A DNA stretch of 64,000 nucleotides from Basidiobolus meristosporus CBS 931.73 (taxonomy: Eukaryota > Basidiobolomycota > Basidiobolomycetes > Basidiobolales > Basidiobolaceae): the NCBI GenBank assembly GCA_002104905.1, contig MCFE01000273.1, forward strand, positions 41,927 through 105,926, read 5' to 3'. This document shows, piece by piece, positions 44,701 to 55,196 of the stretch (positions are counted from its first letter, which is position 1; each line of letters starts with the position of its first letter). A program made the translations under genes and the position numbers. A model generated the notes under the pieces. That model saw only the letters and a list, made by a program, of their open reading frames with translations. It was not told the origin of the DNA and searched no databases.

Positions 44701-46912
44701 CAGGGGTGTACCATCCAGTGTACTCTCTGTAATTGAAGCTGTTTGAGAGCTATAAGAGCATAAGGTCAGCATACTACAAGCCTCAAGGAGCTGAAAGTCA
44801 CCTCAAATCCTATTCAGTACAAACTAACAAGATAATTTTCTTCAGATTTTAGCTTAGCCTGTTAGGATTTGCTCTGTGTCATGTTTCAGTATCTTTTGAT
44901 ATCCCTAAGGGATATGGATTTGTTTACAAATGAAATACTCCCAGATAGCTTAGAGTAGTTGCTCCAGGCTTCTAGAAATCTGATTCAACTCAGAATCCTC
45001 ATTACCCTTAGAGCCCAGTTAGGTCAGTCAGTAACTGGTACATATTAGCTTCATATTGTTAATTGCTTCTAAGCTGTGCTACCACCTTTGACAGGCAGAT
45101 GAAAGTTCAAACTTATAAAAAAAATCACCTGTGAAAGATCTTGAAGTTGGAATTCATTGGATTTTTAGCTGGAATTCTGCTGATGTCACTACTACAAATT
45201 TTCTGTTACAACAGATGTTATGAGCAGCTGATTACCAAACTTGCTACAAATGCTAGTTGGCCTAGTCCCCCCTGCAAAGGATGTCTGCTTGTCCTCTGTG
45301 AAGCTAGTACCTGACATAGAGAGCTGTCACTTTTGGGAAAGGTGGAACTTAGCTAGTATTTTGATAGTCTTATTCTGGCCTTTTCTTAATTTTTTTAGGG
45401 ATCCCAGGGCCCTCAAGGAGCAGCTTAAGACTTTGCAGCATTGGTCACAGTAGCTTAGCAAAACCAAGAGCAAAAGCAGATGGTGTAGGCTAGATAAACC
45501 AAGAAGCAAATATTATGTAGGTTTTCCAATACTGTAAGTGCCCTCTTTGGGTGCACTTATCTGTAGTAGTTATTTGGCTTAGATCTGGGACATTCAGATA
45601 ATGTAATGCTACATGTATTTTATTGACAAGTTGTGATTTATGTGTCTAAGATTCAGTTCATAGCATGCTAACTAATTGCTGGAATTAGTGAAGGTCTTGT
45701 GGTTATCACTTCTTTTGGACTTTTAATAAAGCCTCCAAGGATTGCATACTTCTTCCTGCAACCTTCTCAATAACAGCCTTATCATTGGTGTCCCAGAGTT
45801 TTCCTACAAGTATAAGCACTATGCTTGAGCTCAAGAGAGTAACCTTCAGAAATACCACCTCTATTCCCTGGTCTATCTGGCCATTTTTATTACATACCCA
45901 ATGTCAGGGTTTGCAGTCTCTTACTAAATTCCTGTGAGCCTGCTCTTCCTAGTTTTTACCACATCTTCTTACTTTTCTTTACCACTACATCCCAATTGCT
46001 GAGATTAGCATACTTTCTCTTGTACCTAATTCTTCTAACTGACTTCCAGTGCCTGCTAGAACTCTGCAAGGTTATCTTTAAGGATGCTACAATTGCAGCA
46101 GCTACGTATCTAACACATGCAGTTAAGGGTGAGGTCTCCTCACTTTTCCACACTTGGCTGAGTATTTGGTCACCATTTATCTACATACACTCACAACTCA
46201 ATCTGCAGATTGTGACATTCAGTACCCATACAGTAAAAAGATACTGAATCACTACTTGTTTGAAAAATTACTGAACTTCAGTAGAGTCTTGGAATATACA
46301 GTGAGAAGCTCAATATTTCTTACAATTCACCTTTTATCAATCATGGTTCTAGTCATTTTGAGGACAGGCTGCTGTATATCTCAGATAATGTTGTGCTGGA
46401 GTATTTCTCATGCCAAATGTGGAAGTAATCAGCACACTGATCCAAGGGATACTTACACATCTATTTCAATTAGGTAAATCAAGGAGATAAGTGGAAAACA
46501 AGCAGAGCACCAGCAGTATACTTACCAGATACAAGCAGAATTTTCATAAAATCTAAGCTTGATGTTCATTAAGTGCAATTGCTGTTCTCTGGTCACCAAC
46601 AATTATAGGGTTTGAATAACTTTTGAAGCAAACCATATGTGTTGATTCACCTCTTTTGTATCAAACTCCATATAGAGACCATCAACTAGGCCACCTTGAT
46701 CTATATCAGTGCCATGCTCACTTACAGTCAAGGTCTACAATGTATAAACCCTTAAAAAATGGGGGAAAGGCCAGCAGAATATCATCACAAAATCAGCTGA
46801 ATTCTAAGCTTCTCAAAGCTGATAACTTACAATATCTCAGATTCCAGCTGTTGAGCAGAGAAGCCAACATATTTTTCAGGCAGAGACTAGGCCAACTAGC
46901 TTTCACACATTT
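44701..46912. repeat. AT-rich stretch with dispersed repeats, no gene
   Basis: 45125-45420 is a copy of the repeat at 34060-34370 (TGTGAAGCTAGTACCTGACA, CACTTTTGGGAAAGGTGG). 46360-46570 is a copy of 41500-41700. Elsewhere I see no frame, tRNA or LTR. Confidence 0.5.
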
Positions 46913-47261
46913 TATTGTAAAAACTTAGAATTCCACCTAATTATGCACCTATCTTAGTCACTTAGATCATTACCTTCAAATCCTAGAGAATACTGACCAA
47001 ATTCCTTGTTGGGATTTACTTAGAATATTTTCACCAAAATATCAGATACCTAGAACATGAAAATTAGATAAGTTGTCCAAGCAGCCCCAGACTTTGTACA
47101 CATGCTCTTGGGACCTTTCCAAGCCTATTCTACATGGTTTGTATGACAAGACCATGTAAAAGTATAAATGCTACTTTTACAGTCAATGAATCATTAAGTG
47201 ACAACCACATCATCTACTTGTTCTCACAATCATTTCCAATATCTCCAAGTCTCTTACAACA
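46913..47261 (+). repeat. Solo LTR, family C, opposite orientation, target duplication CATTT
   Basis: 349 bp, TATTGTAAAAAC to CTCTTACAACA, flanked by CATTT at 46908-46912 and 47262-47266. It is in the plus-strand orientation, opposite to the other intact family C copies. Confidence 0.9.
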
Positions 47262-47637
47262 CATTTTAGGTGGAGTTGCAAATTCTTACCACACCATCAA
47301 GGTGGAATATCTTTGGTTGGCCCAGGCCTCCTTATCCACAGAGTTGGTGGCAGCAGCAGCTCAGAGGGTAAAGTCCTCAAAGATATTCCAAATGCAACTT
47401 GGTGGACCTATAGGAGATTGAGGAGAATAGGCAAAACTATACTTGCCCCACATATACATTGATAACATGACTAATCATATGGCTTTAATGACTTCTGTTG
47501 CTAAGCTTGCTTCAAAGGTGGGAGCATTGCTGCTATTCTAGCTTTATTATTGCATGTTTTGGCTTAATCTGCACTGTATACACAGAGTGATAATATGTAT
47601 TGCTTAGAACATGTGCAAGCTTCATACAGAGGGTAAG
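47262..47637. repeat. Spacer with a trace of paralogue upstream sequence
   Basis: CTTGCCCCACATATACATTG and GATAACATGACTAATCATAT (about 47441-47480) resemble the regions just upstream of paralogues A and B (CTTACCCCACATCTAGATTC, ATAACTTGACTGATCATTTG). No coding sequence of the family is attached. Confidence 0.4.
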
Positions 47638-49392
47638 TCAGATTTCATGCTCAGGTGAGGTATTTTCAAGGACTTTGGAAAGAAGCAAGTTCACACTGGC
47701 CATGCCAATGATAGAATTGACTGCTGTAATCAACAAATCAGGATTACAATGCGAATACCACCTGCATGTCCATGAAAGAGCACGAGTAAGCTGGTCACAT
47801 GTTGAATGAGAAACTGGACCAGCGTGAGTAACATCAAGGGAACAGAAATGCTTTCGATAAGGAATCACATCCGCTGTCAAGTGGATCAACTCCATCAGGT
47901 AGCCTTTTCCACTTCGATGCAAATGGTCAAGACTCTGGCCAATGAATTTCAAATGAGATTGGGTCACTGTCCTCTTGGTTTCCAAGTCCCATTTCAGGAA
48001 ATCCCCATCTCTGTCATCTCTCACCAAACCTCTCTCCACCAGGTACTGGATGAATTTTAGGTCAAACCGTTGCATCAGTTGGTTCAGGTGCACTGGTTGA
48101 TAAATTCCCAAACCAAAGAGATATTCGACTAGCTCCGGCCGTTCACTTTGATATACATTCGGATAATCCGTTCTTTGCCCCCTTGCCGTCCTGTGCAAAT
48201 CCTCACCGGCTATTCCTTGAGCAATGCTTTGCAATACTTTCTCCTCTAACAAGGGGACCAGCTTCCGGAGAAGTCGCAGGTGACCAGATTCAATCCCGTA
48301 AAAGATGTATTTCTGTAATAGCTGGCCATTGGAGGTCACTTCCGCCAAGTCTACCAGAAACAACAATACATCTTCGGATTTCTGTCCCGACCAGCATCGA
48401 TTGTATCGTTGACTCCTGGTATCGCGTGAATCAGCGAAGGTTGTTAGTAGCTTCTGATAGCACTCGGGGGTCTGGTAGACACTCGGAGTGGTTTTCAGTG
48501 TCCGAATGCAACCTTGAACCAACTGACTGGAAACAAGGTTCCGTTGAGATGCATATCTATGCAAGACCTTTACAACAGCAAGGCTGGGGATGCTCACAAA
48601 GAAATCGTACTCCACGAGTACTTTAAATGGCTTGTCGAGCAAAATCTCAAGAGTATCGACATATCCCAACCTCACACATGCTCTTGCAATCATTGTCAAG
48701 ACGTCTGCTTCAGAAACATATTGGGTAATTAACCTCCGATATGTTTTTTCTGACCCTAAAGGGGCTACTTTCAGGGCACCTACTAATAATTCTGTATTCT
48801 CATGGCCGACAAGCTCTGTGACCCCAGCGACGTGGTCATTCTGGATGCATGCCTTGATGCGGGCTTCCTTGAAAATCGGCGGTAAAATGTCAAGATTTCG
48901 CAGATACCAGGAGTATGTCTTGCTTGATTTCGAGATACCAGCAACTAGGCAGGCCTCCTTAACCTGCTTATTCCCTTCACAAAATGTAGGGTTTTCTTGA
49001 AACAAGTATTCGAACGAGTGTAGCTTTCCTTTCAATATGCAAAGAAGCTTGGCAGGTGTGTCGTACTCCTTGTAATCTTCCCCAATGAGGCTAATAAAGT
49101 AACTCAGTATGCCCAGGTTCCCATAGCACACCGCACTAGTGAGCAGGTAGTCTATTGGATACACTACAGAAGTCAGAAGCCATTGGAGGAGCGGCTTGTG
49201 GCCACTTTTAATAGCTTCCTCCAAAACAAACCCCGGCCCACCCTCGGAGTATACTAATTCTTCAAAGTGACAACCAGTCTGCCCAAAGAAATGGAAATAC
49301 AGAACTATGTCCCCAACATAGAAAAGAACAATTTCCTGCATCTCTGCAGACAGTGAACTTACAGTCTTCACCAACTCCTGAAGGTTGGACAT
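47638..49392 (-). CDS. Ankyrin-like family protein, paralogue C
   Basis: 584 residues, from MSNLQELVKTVSSLSAEMQE. The F-box-like start reads LSAEMQEIVLFYVGDIVLYF. Ankyrin-like units: EEAIKSGHKPLLQWLL, YGNLGILSYFISLIGE, ACVRLGYVDTLEILLDKPFK, ESGHLRLLRKLVPLLEE, ERPELVEYLFGLGIYQP and RFDLKFIQYLVERGLV. It is more diverged from A and B than they are from each other, for example in NLDILPPIFKEARIKACIQ. CCAAT lies 87 bp upstream (49479). The C-terminus is charged (ENTSPEHEI) and differs from the other copies. The gene ends about 370 bp from a solo LTR. Function unknown; a protein-binding solenoid is the likeliest role. Confidence 0.82.
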   Translation of the reverse strand: MSNLQELVKTVSSLSAEMQEIVLFYVGDIVLYFHFFGQTGCHFEELVYSEGGPGFVLEEAIKSGHKPLLQWLLTSVVYPIDYLLTSAVCYGNLGILSYFISLIGEDYKEYDTPAKLLCILKGKLHSFEYLFQENPTFCEGNKQVKEACLVAGISKSSKTYSWYLRNLDILPPIFKEARIKACIQNDHVAGVTELVGHENTELLVGALKVAPLGSEKTYRRLITQYVSEADVLTMIARACVRLGYVDTLEILLDKPFKVLVEYDFFVSIPSLAVVKVLHRYASQRNLVSSQLVQGCIRTLKTTPSVYQTPECYQKLLTTFADSRDTRSQRYNRCWSGQKSEDVLLFLVDLAEVTSNGQLLQKYIFYGIESGHLRLLRKLVPLLEEKVLQSIAQGIAGEDLHRTARGQRTDYPNVYQSERPELVEYLFGLGIYQPVHLNQLMQRFDLKFIQYLVERGLVRDDRDGDFLKWDLETKRTVTQSHLKFIGQSLDHLHRSGKGYLMELIHLTADVIPYRKHFCSLDVTHAGPVSHSTCDQLTRALSWTCRWYSHCNPDLLITAVNSIIGMASVNLLLSKVLENTSPEHEI

Positions 49393-49478
49393 TATTAGCT
49401 AGGTTCGATTTCCTTGTCGGAGTAGCCAGAAGCAGTAGCAGTAGCAGGGAGGGAAAATTCCAAGTGAAATTCCGTGGA

Positions 49479-49483
49479 CCAAT
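49479..49483 (-). promoter_or_regulatory. CCAAT-type box upstream of paralogue C
   Basis: It lies in GAAATTCCGTGGACCAATAA, a 20-bp stretch that recurs upstream of paralogue D (GAAATTCCGTGGACCGATAA, with one change in the box). Confidence 0.5.
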
Positions 49484-49833
49484 AAGACATCAAGGCTATT
49501 TAAACCAAGTAATGTTTACTCCAACTAGGTTATAACGTGATTCATCACCTGGCTTTGGCTTACGAAATGGAAATGACATCAATCCGGTAAAAGGTAGTCG
49601 AGCGCTTGAAAACTGGGCATTGCGGAAGCTGAAATCTCGGAAGTATGTTGCAAATGAAGATTACTGAGATAATCGAGAACAATCGCTTCCGCAGTTAATC
49701 AAATACCTGGGAGCACGACTCTGTCTCACATTGCTATCAAGAAAGATTCATGCTATCTGGTTCCCTAAATAAGCCAACCATAGGCTGTTCACGATGAGCT
49801 AATAAATGGGTGGATAGTTCTGAGCAAAAGATT

Positions 49834-51624
49834 TCATATGGGGGAATGCTTGATATATTTTCGTTGCTGAGGAAGCAGCAGACGTAGATTTGCTGCCCTT
49901 ATGGCCGACTCTACATTTGAAACCATTACTTTTGGACACTTGGCCCAATTTAAAGGGCATATCCGCATAAAGGGGAGGAGAGGGTAGCATGACCATGCAA
50001 ACGTACTAGAGAATTTGTCACAAGCGGAAAAAGAAACTGGCCTGGAATGATGGCTTTCAAGGGAACAATATTGCTCTCGATAAGGAAACACATCCCATGT
50101 GGAGCGGATCAACGCCATCAGGTAACCCTTTTCACTTCGATACGTGTGATAGGGATTCTCGCTAATGTCCCGCAATATGAAATCTGTCAGCATTCTCTTG
50201 GTTTCTAAGTTCCATTCCACCAAATCACCATCGCTGTCATCTCTCACTAATCCTCTCTCTACAAGATTCCGAATGAATTTCAGATCAAAACGATGCATCA
50301 GTGGATTAAGATGGGTTGGTTGAGTAATTCCTAACTCGAAGAGATATTCCACTACCTCCGGCCGTTCGCCGTGATATATATTCGGATACTCCATTTCATA
50401 TCTCCGTGCATTTCTGTGTAAATCTTCTTCTGCTATCCCTTGGGTGATACTTCGCATTACTCTCTCCTTTAACAAAGGGACCAACTTCCTGAGGAGTTGC
50501 AGGTGCCCACATTCAATTCCATACAAGACATATTTCTTTACTAGGCGAGCACTCGAGGTCACTCCAGCCAAGTCTATCAGAAATAACAATACATCTTCGG
50601 ATTGTTGTCCAGCCCAACGAGGATTAAGTCGTTGGTTGATGCTTTCGTATGAATCGGTGTATGTTTTGAGCAGCTTGAGATGGCATTTGGAGGTCTGGTA
50701 GGTGCTCAGACGGGTCTTAACTCTCCGGATACGACCATAACTCAACAAACAGGAAATGATATTCCTTTGCGATGCATACTTGTGCAAGATCTCCACTACT
50801 GCAAGGTTGGGAATGTTCAAAAAGAAATCGTACTCCACATGTACATTGTATGGCTCGTTGAACAAAACCTCAAGAGTTTCAGTGTATCCCAGCCTTACAC
50901 ACGCTCTAGCAATCAATGCCAGGACATTTGCTTCTGAAGCATAACTGAGAATTAACTTTCGATATGTCTCTTCTGATCCTGAAGGGGCTACTCTTAAGGC
51001 CTTTACTAATAGTGTGGGTCTTCGATGGCTGGCAAGATCTATGGCTCCAGCGACGTTGTTATTCTGTAGACATGCCTTGATGCGGTCTTCCTTGCTTATT
51101 AGGGGCAGAATGCGATGATTTCTCAAATACCAAGTGTAGGTCTCGCTTGATTTCGAGATTCCGACAAGTAAACAGCTATGAATACATTCGTCCCAACACT
51201 GCCCTTCTTTTAAAGCGGGGTTTTCTTGAAACAAGTATTTTAACATGTGCAACTTTCCTTTCAATATGCAAAGAAGTTTGGCCGGTGTGTCGTGCTCCTT
51301 GTAGCCTTCTCCAATGAGACTAATAAAGTAGCTCAGTATGCCTAGGTTCCCATAACACACTGCACTCGTGAGGAGATAGTCTATTGGATAGCTTACAGTA
51401 GTCAGAAGCCATCGGAGGAGTGGTTGGTGGCCCCTTCGTATGGCTTCCTCCAAAACAAACCCTGGTCCGCCCTGAGAGATTACGAGGTCTCCAATGCGAC
51501 TACCAGGCTTTCCAAAAAAGTTGAAATATAGAACCACATCGCCAACATAGAAGAGGACAATTTCCTGTATCTCTGTTGAAAGGGAAACTCTTAAAGCCTT
51601 AACTATCTCCTGAAAGCTGGACAT
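49834..51624 (-). CDS. Ankyrin-like family protein, paralogue D
   Basis: 596 residues. The start is placed at 51624 (MSSFQEIVKALRVSLSTEIQ) by alignment with its relatives; the frame runs open to 51747, but that part covers the conserved promoter. F-box-like LSTEIQEIVLFYVGDVVLYF, then EEAIRRGHQPLLRWLL, YGNLGILSYFISLIGE, ACVRLGYTETLEVLFNEPYN, ECGHLQLLRKLVPLLKE, ERPEVVEYLFELGITQP and RFDLKFIRNLVERGLV. Its blocks alternate in similarity: residues 30-50 look like A (FFGKPGSRIGDLV), the 90-125 region like C, and the NEPYNVHVEYDFF region like A and B. It extends about 10 residues beyond the others (RKYIKHSPI). It is tandem with C, with 441 bp between D's stop and C's start. Function unknown. Confidence 0.82.
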   Translation of the reverse strand: MSSFQEIVKALRVSLSTEIQEIVLFYVGDVVLYFNFFGKPGSRIGDLVISQGGPGFVLEEAIRRGHQPLLRWLLTTVSYPIDYLLTSAVCYGNLGILSYFISLIGEGYKEHDTPAKLLCILKGKLHMLKYLFQENPALKEGQCWDECIHSCLLVGISKSSETYTWYLRNHRILPLISKEDRIKACLQNNNVAGAIDLASHRRPTLLVKALRVAPSGSEETYRKLILSYASEANVLALIARACVRLGYTETLEVLFNEPYNVHVEYDFFLNIPNLAVVEILHKYASQRNIISCLLSYGRIRRVKTRLSTYQTSKCHLKLLKTYTDSYESINQRLNPRWAGQQSEDVLLFLIDLAGVTSSARLVKKYVLYGIECGHLQLLRKLVPLLKERVMRSITQGIAEEDLHRNARRYEMEYPNIYHGERPEVVEYLFELGITQPTHLNPLMHRFDLKFIRNLVERGLVRDDSDGDLVEWNLETKRMLTDFILRDISENPYHTYRSEKGYLMALIRSTWDVFPYREQYCSLESHHSRPVSFSACDKFSSTFAWSCYPLLPFMRICPLNWAKCPKVMVSNVESAIRAANLRLLLPQQRKYIKHSPI

Positions 51625-51704
51625 TACAAGCCAGACTAGGCTTCCTTGTCGGAGTGGTCGAAAATAGCAGCAGGGAGGGAAATTTCCAAATGAAATTCCG
51701 TGGA

Positions 51705-51709
51705 CCGAT
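51705..51709 (-). promoter_or_regulatory. Altered CCAAT-type box (CCGAT) upstream of paralogue D
   Basis: It lies in the conserved stretch GAAATTCCGTGGACCGATAA, 81 bp before the ATG. The core differs from CCAAT by one base, which could weaken expression. Confidence 0.4.
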
Positions 51710-51814
51710 AAGGTAAGGGAATTAGAACAAAACAATGATTGCCCCACCTGTAAATTTATATCCTAGCTGATTATGTAAGGGTCTTGGCTGACTTGAATAA
51801 TGCTATCCAGTTAG

Positions 51815-52035
51815 ACTCAACCGATAATCCCTTGTTGCCCTTATAATACTTGCGAAACCTTTAGCTATAGACCCTTCCAAAATTAAGAAAACATAACGAA
51901 GATCATTCCTTATATATGCTGGAGAGGCGTACATCTTGGCATTGGTTGTCAGAGCATGTGTGAGGTTGGAATATGTTGTCACTCTTGAGGTTCTATTCAA
52001 TGTTCCGTCCAACGTACAGGTGGCTCCTTGGTAAC
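51815..52035 (+). pseudogene. Relic of an ankyrin-like paralogue, central part, plus strand
   Basis: With frameshifts allowed, the plus strand reads LVVRACVRLEYVVTLEVLFN followed by VPSNVQV. This matches family residues about 236-265 (ACVRLGYTETLEVLFNEPYN). It lies in opposite orientation to D, which suggests an inverted duplication before decay. Paralogue E has the same orientation. Confidence 0.75.
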
Positions 52036-53584
52036 CGTCTCCAGCCTTGATCCAATGATCAAGTACTCTATTAATTACTTGCCACACCCACTTTTCGAAA
52101 GCAGTCGCCTAAGGGTAAACGGTATCACACAACAATTTCTTGATCCAAATAGATCATTGCTCTGATGAGCTGTCGAAGTTTAAGCCTATCACCGATAATT
52201 ATTGTTGCACTCGCTGCCTTATGAATCATGAGTTCATGCTCAACTTGTTAGTCGATCCGTTACTGCGAATTCTGAAATCACGTACAAAATAGTCGTTTAT
52301 TGTGCGCACATTTCTATGGCGAGCACAAAGCAATTATCTGCTTGACATTTGATGAATTCATTAACAGCACATCAGGAAATTCCAAAAAACCGATGAACTC
52401 GAAATCAATTGACCGTTCATATAGGATTACTAGCCAATACTTTGGCATGAAAAATATCAATATAATATAAGTAGAGGTAACCATTAAATTATCATTCTAG
52501 GATTTGAGTATTGTATATTGCTCTGCTATTGATTTGACGATCAATATTTTTACTATGGTGGGACTTGAATCTAAAAATGGAATGTGTTGGTTAATTCTTC
52601 CATAAGCTTTCAATTGAATTCTCGGCACGTCGAGCTTTCCATCTTTTCCTTTTGCGACAGATGATTTGCTATTTTAAGGAGCTATTCCAAGCTATCGTGG
52701 TATATGTTTACGGGCTACGATTAGGTAGCGCCATGAAAATGCTACAAAGAAGGGTGTAGATAACTGAATAGTATATTGCAATTCCCACAAGTCAAAATCA
52801 TATAAAAGAAAATCGCAACTACCACAACAGTTCATTAATAACACAAACCAAGCGGCAGGCGCTGTTGGGTACTTTCGTTTTGGCGGGAGTACCAAGTCAA
52901 AATATACTAAAATGAAAGATATTCGATTTTCCTGAGTAGAAATCATAATACCTCAAACCCACTATGAAGTAATGCCGAGCTTCCCAGTCAACGATAAAGC
53001 ATAAGTGATCCCCAAGGTAATGCTTATTATCATCCCATCGAATTTGCTATATATATCAATTGTCAACATTTTACACTGAATTAGCTAAAGGTGGTTTATC
53101 AATTAACTACTGAGGCAGTAGTAACAGCCACAATCTTGGCTTTCGGGTAGCTTACCAAGGGTAACTGTTCTGAGCATAAAGTGGAATATAAAGGTGGAAG
53201 AAACAGATCTGGTATAGTGCACGGTTAATCTCGTGGTATGGAATTATGTAATGCTGAGGTGATTGAATCTTCCAGGTAGTGCTTTTCGCTCGGACAACAT
53301 CCGACGGTATTAGTTCCATTTCCCACAATATGGAATTAGTGCTTTCCAAGCCCTAGTCAAGCAAATCATTATTGCTGATAAATATTTTTTGGTGTAGTGT
53401 TCATTACATATTGGAGGAGAGAAATATAAAGAGCACATCGTAGTTAATTCCGACTGTCCAAGTAGTAGGTAGCAATGAACCCATTTTGGACAACGGGGCT
53501 TTTCCTAGAATCTAAGGATACGTTTTCCTGGCAAAATACAAAGGAGCTTTGTAGGCGTATACTATGTAGTGCTCTCTAAACTTA
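52036..53584. other. No gene; upstream-module trace at 52515-52600
   Basis: CTATTGATTTGACGATCAAT and AAAAATGGAATGTGTTGGTT resemble the upstream module (GCCATTGATTTGACTTG; AAAATGGAATGTATTAG). The remainder shows no convincing frame or LTR. Confidence 0.4.
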
Positions 53585-53835
53585 CATCGGTCGGAAACCA
53601 CCTGAGAAGTAGCTGGCGACCACCTCTGGCAGCTACATCGAAATCAAGCTCTGGCCTAACCTGAGCGAACGCTAAGTTTTCATATTGCAAGGCAGACTAC
53701 TTGAAGAAGTCAAAGTGTAGAGACACCTCACCAGCAACAAGAAAGACAAATTCCTGCATCTCTTTCAATAAAGTGCAACTCATAACATACAGTATTTCTT
53801 GGAAGCTGAGCAGTATTTGTCAAGCTAAGATTTCT
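53585..53835 (-). pseudogene. Relic of an ankyrin-like paralogue, N-terminal part with promoter
   Basis: On the minus strand LSFQEILYVMSCTLLKEMQE, then FVFLVAGEVSLHFDFFK, aligns with the family N-terminus (SSFQEIVKALRVSLSTEIQE). The initiator is not ATG, a stop follows the FDFFK segment, and the frame is lost after it. The CCAAT box at 53892 is still present upstream, so this is a truncated gene unit that was once complete. Confidence 0.75.
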
Positions 53836-55196
53836 TGTGAAAAATCTCGAATCCATAGCTGGGATGGAATACTCAGGATGATGTTCTATGGACCAATACA
53901 GTATCAAGGGAGTACAGGTTACAATAATTACTGCACCTAATGTAATATATTAGGTATCTCTAGTGTCATTTCTGACTTATATTAGGTGATATATTGCCCA
54001 TCTCCTAAGCTCACGGTGCCTATTAATCCTTGTGAGTATCCAGTTCTTACAGCCTATCACCACATCAGTTTATCTATGACATAAACACGTTAATCTAGCA
54101 AACTAATGATATACTCAGCTTGTTTCAAACGCTGCTGATTGACTTGAATTTCGATACACAAAAATACATAATGGCAAAATATATCAAACTCCATGTTAGA
54201 TTGAAGATAGTGGCAATTGATGTCCACACTGCTATAGAATCTGTTAGGCACTTTCATCCCATCAAATACTACAAGATGTTGACTATATTCAGGCAGATGT
54301 TCCATACTTCACAGAATCACTTTTGAGAGCTTCTAACTGCACAACAGCCACAATAACACTTCTGAGAGTGACCCCAAACAATGGAAAAACACCTCAGTTG
54401 GTCAGTGAGCCCAATTGTATGAGAGCTGAATCACCAAGTCTTTTCCAGAGAAGTAGTATATAGTTGTGCATTCCTTTAACATAGCTTCTTACGGAAAAAA
54501 GGACTTGTTGTAGTAAGTACTTAGGTATATCCAAGGTTCTAAGAAATAAATAATAAATAATACACATAGCCCTACATTGGTCTAAAATGTCTATTTTTTA
54601 TAGGTGAACACATGCTCAAGATAGGAAAGCTACTCTGCCAATTTGCAAAAGAGTTTAACTGGTGCATGATTCTACTTGTGCAGCAGTTAAATGCTACTGG
54701 CTTGCCAGCATAGAAAAGGTTTATTTATGGTCTATGTAGAGAGTAGGATCTCAAAGATTTTGCCATGCCCTGACATCTGAACATCGTTGGCACCTCAGAT
54801 CAAAATTCCTCGGATTGATGAAATTTCATGGGGATTGAGGCCATACCTATAATTGCGCCTCATGTTTACTGAGGTACATAGCTGATTATCTAGATTTTTA
54901 GCTTTTACTATCGGGATTGGTTGGGGGATGAGTTGCAAGAAATAGGATCCCTTACATAGTTTCTGGATGGTGGTAAGTAGTGGAATTATAATGCCTTGGG
55001 CCAAAACATTAAGGAAAAGACATTAAAATGCATTGATAGCATTAATGCTGAATACTTCACTATGCTATCCGGCTAGATGCGGCGCAATCATCGGTTTGAT
55101 CATGATTCCCTTGATTTGCAGAATTCCAACTGATATAAACCCTCCGAGCAGCTTCTTCCAACTGTTCTGATTTAAGAAAGCCAAACATAGTAAGCA
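53836..55196. other. No gene recognised; 5' flank of paralogue E
   Basis: GGACCAATACAGTATCAAGG at 53889 belongs to the relic's promoter. The rest is AT-rich without clear frames. Directly upstream of paralogue E I do not see an exact CCAAT/ATTGG box. Confidence 0.4.

Noticed and set aside
47638-51624. Paralogues C and D as one fused gene
   Set aside because: Each has its own N-terminus, C-terminus and CCAAT-type box, with 441 bp of non-coding sequence between them.
51625-51747. Upstream extension of paralogue D (41 residues)
   Set aside because: It covers the promoter block shared with C; alignment puts the start at 51624.
51803-52087. Minus-strand 94-residue frame upstream of paralogue D
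   Set aside because: It resembles the antisense shadow of paralogue E; the homology is carried by the plus strand, where a paralogue relic is annotated.
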